From IMG/VR virus record IMGVR_UViG_3300020219_000037, positions 1 to 35,975 of that record: 35,975 bases of DNA. The stretch is one strand, 5' to 3'. Shown here in pieces: positions 33,552-35,975 of the stretch. Source of the DNA: a virus. Every line of letters begins with the position of its first letter. Position 1 is the stretch's first letter. The position numbers and the translations under genes are program-made. The notes beneath the pieces are model-generated. The model was given only the letters and a program-made list of their open reading frames with translations. It searched no databases and had not been told where the DNA came from.

Positions 33552-35150
33552 TCAACCGCACCAGTTCCCAATCACCATGGCGATCACCTCGTCCTCGAGC
33601 TCAGGTTGCACCGTCGCGGCGGCTTCCTCTGCGAGGACCGCACCAACGCCAGCATCGATTTTCCCGGTACCCGACTTCACGTACACGAACCGTTGCCGGC
33701 CATCGTCGAGCTCGTCCGCCGACCGGACCGGCTTCTTCGCCATGTTCAGCACGTGGCGCGTCAACACAGGATCACCGTCATGGGATCCCGTACCTTCGGC
33801 AATCGACGTAGCGAACCGGTCGCATGCGGGAGCGAACCGCCGAGTGCTATTCGTGTCGAACGCTACGACGACGTCACCGTGCTCGCTTTGCCAACCTTCG
33901 ATTTCTGTCCACCACTTAGCCGGGTCGCACAACATTAGGCCGACGTCCCACCGGTCGAACGTCCGCGCCACCTCGTCATGTACCTCGCGTCGAGGGACCC
34001 GCCAATCGTGCAATGGTCGCCCATCCGGGCCGGCCGGCCGCTCCCAAATCTTGATGACGAACTTGTGTAGCTCCGGACCTAGAGTGCATCCAATCAGCGC
34101 GGTTGAGTCGTCCGAGATCGACCCGTCGAAACCGACTCCGATGCGTTCGCGCGGCGCCGGCACGAAACCCAAGATCTTGAGGGTGTCCCACTGCTTCGGG
34201 TCGACCGCCCTGCCCGTGCCCTTCACGATCAGGTTCAGGAACCATCTCAACGCATCGGACGGTTCCATCGACGGGTCTTGGATGTCGTCGATCAGCCGTT
34301 CGATGTCACCACCACCGGCCCACTCGAGCGAATCGCCGTACGCCTCCCGCAACGCCACCCGCACCTGCTCACGGTCGTGGAGATCCACGTCCGGGTTAGA
34401 AGGCTCCCGCGAGTCGTAGAGCACCCCAGCCGCACCTTTCAGATAGGCCAGGTGTGACGCCTCGGCAACCGACCCGTCACCGGGCGCATGCGCGTTCGGC
34501 GTCTCAATCGTGCGGCCACCCATTTTCGTGGCGTTGCGACGCAACACTGCGGCGAGACGCACACCGCCATTACCACGCTTCCAAGTCTCCGTCTGGTCGA
34601 GCACAGCGGCAGTGACCGGCTGCCCCTCACGCGAACCATCCGAGCTCGTCACCGGCTCAATCCGTGACCCCGGATGGCCTGTCTTAAAAATCCGGGTCAC
34701 CCCGAGATCCAGACCGAAGTCATCAACCGCACCAGAGCCGACCAACATCTCGTACAAGGCAACGAAAGTATTATCGGTCTGATCCTCAGAGACTGCTGCC
34801 ACCTGAATCCACGGGGTTGGCCACGGCCGGCCGACCGGCTCCCCACTCCCATCCCACCCGTCGAACACCACGTCGCCAACAAACTCAACAAACGCGAACG
34901 GCGCCGCGATCCCCGGCGACTTACCCCAACCCTTCGGCCGGCGGATCACCGACCGCCGATACAAAAACCGGCCGGTCACAGGATCGAGCGCATACCAACG
35001 AAGAAAAAATAGGGCCTGCTCGTCGGTCAACCGCAGCGGCTCCCCAGCCTTCGGCCCCGACGGCACCCGCAAATACTCGGCAACCAAACCGAGAGCGTGA
35101 TACCCCAACGTGGGGAACGCACCGTCGTACGCCGGACCACACCACGGCAT
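33552..35150 (-). CDS. terL: Terminase large subunit
   Basis: Residues 70-78 (RRPKGWGKS) are the Walker A-like ATPase motif and 185-188 (DQTE) the Walker B/acid motif. The C-terminal nuclease has GVGFDGSISDDSTALIG (the RNase H-like Asp), and further acidic residues follow (VGLMLCDPAKWWTEIEGW and VYVKSGTGKIDAG). Length 532 fits. It packages DNA into the prohead and cuts concatemers. The ATG directly follows the TerS stop. Confidence 0.97.
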   Translation of the reverse strand: MPWCGPAYDGAFPTLGYHALGLVAEYLRVPSGPKAGEPLRLTDEQALFFLRWYALDPVTGRFLYRRSVIRRPKGWGKSPGIAAPFAFVEFVGDVVFDGWDGSGEPVGRPWPTPWIQVAAVSEDQTDNTFVALYEMLVGSGAVDDFGLDLGVTRIFKTGHPGSRIEPVTSSDGSREGQPVTAAVLDQTETWKRGNGGVRLAAVLRRNATKMGGRTIETPNAHAPGDGSVAEASHLAYLKGAAGVLYDSREPSNPDVDLHDREQVRVALREAYGDSLEWAGGGDIERLIDDIQDPSMEPSDALRWFLNLIVKGTGRAVDPKQWDTLKILGFVPAPRERIGVGFDGSISDDSTALIGCTLGPELHKFVIKIWERPAGPDGRPLHDWRVPRREVHDEVARTFDRWDVGLMLCDPAKWWTEIEGWQSEHGDVVVAFDTNSTRRFAPACDRFATSIAEGTGSHDGDPVLTRHVLNMAKKPVRSADELDDGRQRFVYVKSGTGKIDAGVGAVLAEEAAATVQPELEDEVIAMVIGNWCG

Positions 35151-35603
35151 CTACAACACCGGATGCAAATGCCCATAGTCGCGCGTCGGGATCTTCGCCC
35201 CCGCCCGGCGCGACACCGCAGGCATCGGCTCATCGACCACGACCCGCAACCGGCGGTCCTGCTTCCCCTTCGGCGACAAGCCCAGGGCCTCAGACCGCAT
35301 CCGAATCTCCGCCGCGAGAGACGCCGGCCCCAACTCGACCCACCCAGCATGCACGTAAATCAGCTCGACCGCCGCGGCCAAGTCACCCGGACCCCACACT
35401 GTCGTGGCCGGATCCTGACGCCACGACTCCCACACCGCCTTAGATCGAGCCGGCCACCCGCCACTAGGGGCAGGCGCAGCCTTCGCCAACGTCGGAATCA
35501 CCGGCTTCGCCGGAGCGCGCACCTCAGTCCACTCGCCGCGCGTCGGCGTATTCGTCCGGCGCCGCTGCGACGCATCCTTCGGTGCGGGACCTCGACCAGG
35601 CAT
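35151..35603 (-). CDS. terS: Terminase small subunit (P27-like)
   Basis: GGAGG precedes the ATG of MPGRGPAPKDASQRRRTNTP, a typical actinophage TerS start, with the charged N-terminus followed by a helical core (GPGDLAAAVELIYVHAGWVE, SLAAEIRMRSEALGLSPKGK and DRRLRVVVDEP). It should bind the packaging site and recruit TerL. A longer TTG-initiated version is possible. It stops one base before TerL. Confidence 0.87.
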   Translation of the reverse strand: MPGRGPAPKDASQRRRTNTPTRGEWTEVRAPAKPVIPTLAKAAPAPSGGWPARSKAVWESWRQDPATTVWGPGDLAAAVELIYVHAGWVELGPASLAAEIRMRSEALGLSPKGKQDRRLRVVVDEPMPAVSRRAGAKIPTRDYGHLHPVL

Positions 35604-35616
35604 CAACCCCTCCAAC

Positions 35617-35919
35617 CTACGGCTCGCGACGCCCGCCAGCCCGCTCGTTGCACTCGCCGTGCGACGGCTCCCAACCCCAAGGACGCCGATCGGAATGCCA
35701 TCGGGACGCGGGGTCTATCGACTCGTGGCACCTCGAGCAGACAGCAGCCCCGGAGGCGACCAGCGGAGAGAGGAGCGCCCGGGCCCGGTGGTGCTCTGCG
35801 CGGTGATCACCACGATCTGCGTTCTTAGCGCTTTGGCGGGAGCGCTCGTGCTCGACGCAACGAGACTTGGACGTCCGGTTCGCACATCCTGGCTCGAGGC
35901 AGAGGCGAATGAGCGTCAC
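35617..35919 (-). CDS. HNH endonuclease next to the terminase genes (100 aa), GTG start
   Basis: It starts MTLIRLCLEPGCANRTSKSR and has zinc-type cysteines, then VCSRCHESIDPASRWHSDRR and GWEPSHGECNERAGG, which is a CxxC...H...H-x-x-C-N variant of the HNH fold. Small HNH proteins next to terminase are needed in some phages for cos cleavage by TerL, so a packaging accessory role fits. The usual Asp/His pair around WHSDRR is somewhat unusual. It is the first gene of the late operon in this window; the promoter must lie beyond the right edge or in the 56 bases before it. Confidence 0.85.
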   Translation of the reverse strand: MTLIRLCLEPGCANRTSKSRCVEHERSRQSAKNADRGDHRAEHHRARALLSPLVASGAAVCSRCHESIDPASRWHSDRRPWGWEPSHGECNERAGGRREP

Positions 35920-35975
35920 GAGGCCACCAATCGGGGTCCGGACCGGCCAATATGTCGCAACCTAGAGACTCGTAG
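35920..35975. other. Right edge, no gene seen; 10-bp palindrome
   Basis: Upstream of the HNH start there is a perfect palindrome GGTCCGGACC at 35935-35944. No clear promoter is visible. A minus frame is open from the edge to a TGA overlapping the HNH GTG, and joins in phase with the open minus frame at the left edge if the ends are joined. This may be the cos/pac region of the genome. Confidence 0.3.

Overview
The window looks like an almost complete genome, about 36 kb, of a siphovirus (long non-contractile tail) that infects a high-GC actinobacterium. The evidence is an HNH - small terminase - large terminase - portal - prohead protease - major capsid - tail tube - tail chaperone - tape measure series, strong G/C preference at third codon positions, an Rpf-like transglycosylase, a phiC31 gp3-like protein and a leaderless promoter typical of actinobacteria. 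The host genus cannot be read from the sequence. I saw no tRNA, rRNA or CRISPR array, and no integrase or DNA polymerase.

Layout. (1) 35919 down to 15885, minus strand: the late operon. Packaging and head genes come first (HNH, TerS, TerL, a small membrane protein, portal, protease, capsid). A strong hairpin and an inserted zinc-finger HNH endonuclease follow, then a decoration-like protein, connectors, tail tube, chaperones, tape measure and distal tail. A lysis cassette (membrane protein, amidase, membrane protein) sits among receptor-binding and fibre genes that carry internal tandem repeats. (2) 15805-15842: a perfect 16-bp hairpin that can terminate both converging operons. (3) 14394-15725, plus strand: a short operon of an Ala-rich protein, a truncated relative and two zinc-ribbon proteins. 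(4) 14322 down to 332, minus strand: one continuous early operon of about 35 genes. It starts at a near-consensus promoter that makes a leaderless message for an excisionase-like HTH protein. It encodes a Cas4/RecB-like nuclease, an RDF-like protein, a Holliday-junction resolvase, an Rpf-like transglycosylase, a Mom-like DNA-modification enzyme, a C5 cytosine methyltransferase, a triple-HTH protein, a short sliding clamp and a RecA-fold ATPase. (5) 1-331: a poorly resolved edge with an inverted repeat.

The most unusual feature is the architecture of the early operon. Nearly every stop overlaps the next start (ATGA or GTGA). A family of small Ala-rich helical proteins, about 55-130 residues with more than a dozen copies, fills the operon in tandem. 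They begin with a motif like MSTERxEQIAEARRV and end with a motif like TLDRIDKEYPA. The DNA for that C-terminal motif (AAGGAGTACCCCGCATGA) is the Shine-Dalgarno sequence, spacer and overlapping start codon of the next gene. The same ending is also found on unrelated neighbours, including the cytosine methyltransferase and, as KDNPA, the HTH protein. The junction therefore behaves as a mobile stop-start cassette. One extra C in the CCCC run of the cassette fuses two units into one protein, and this has happened in two genes. The remaining gaps in this operon hold minigenes of 12-14 codons whose ends overlap their neighbours. The array looks like a translational relay built from a protein-coding repeat, and I do not recognise it as a described system.
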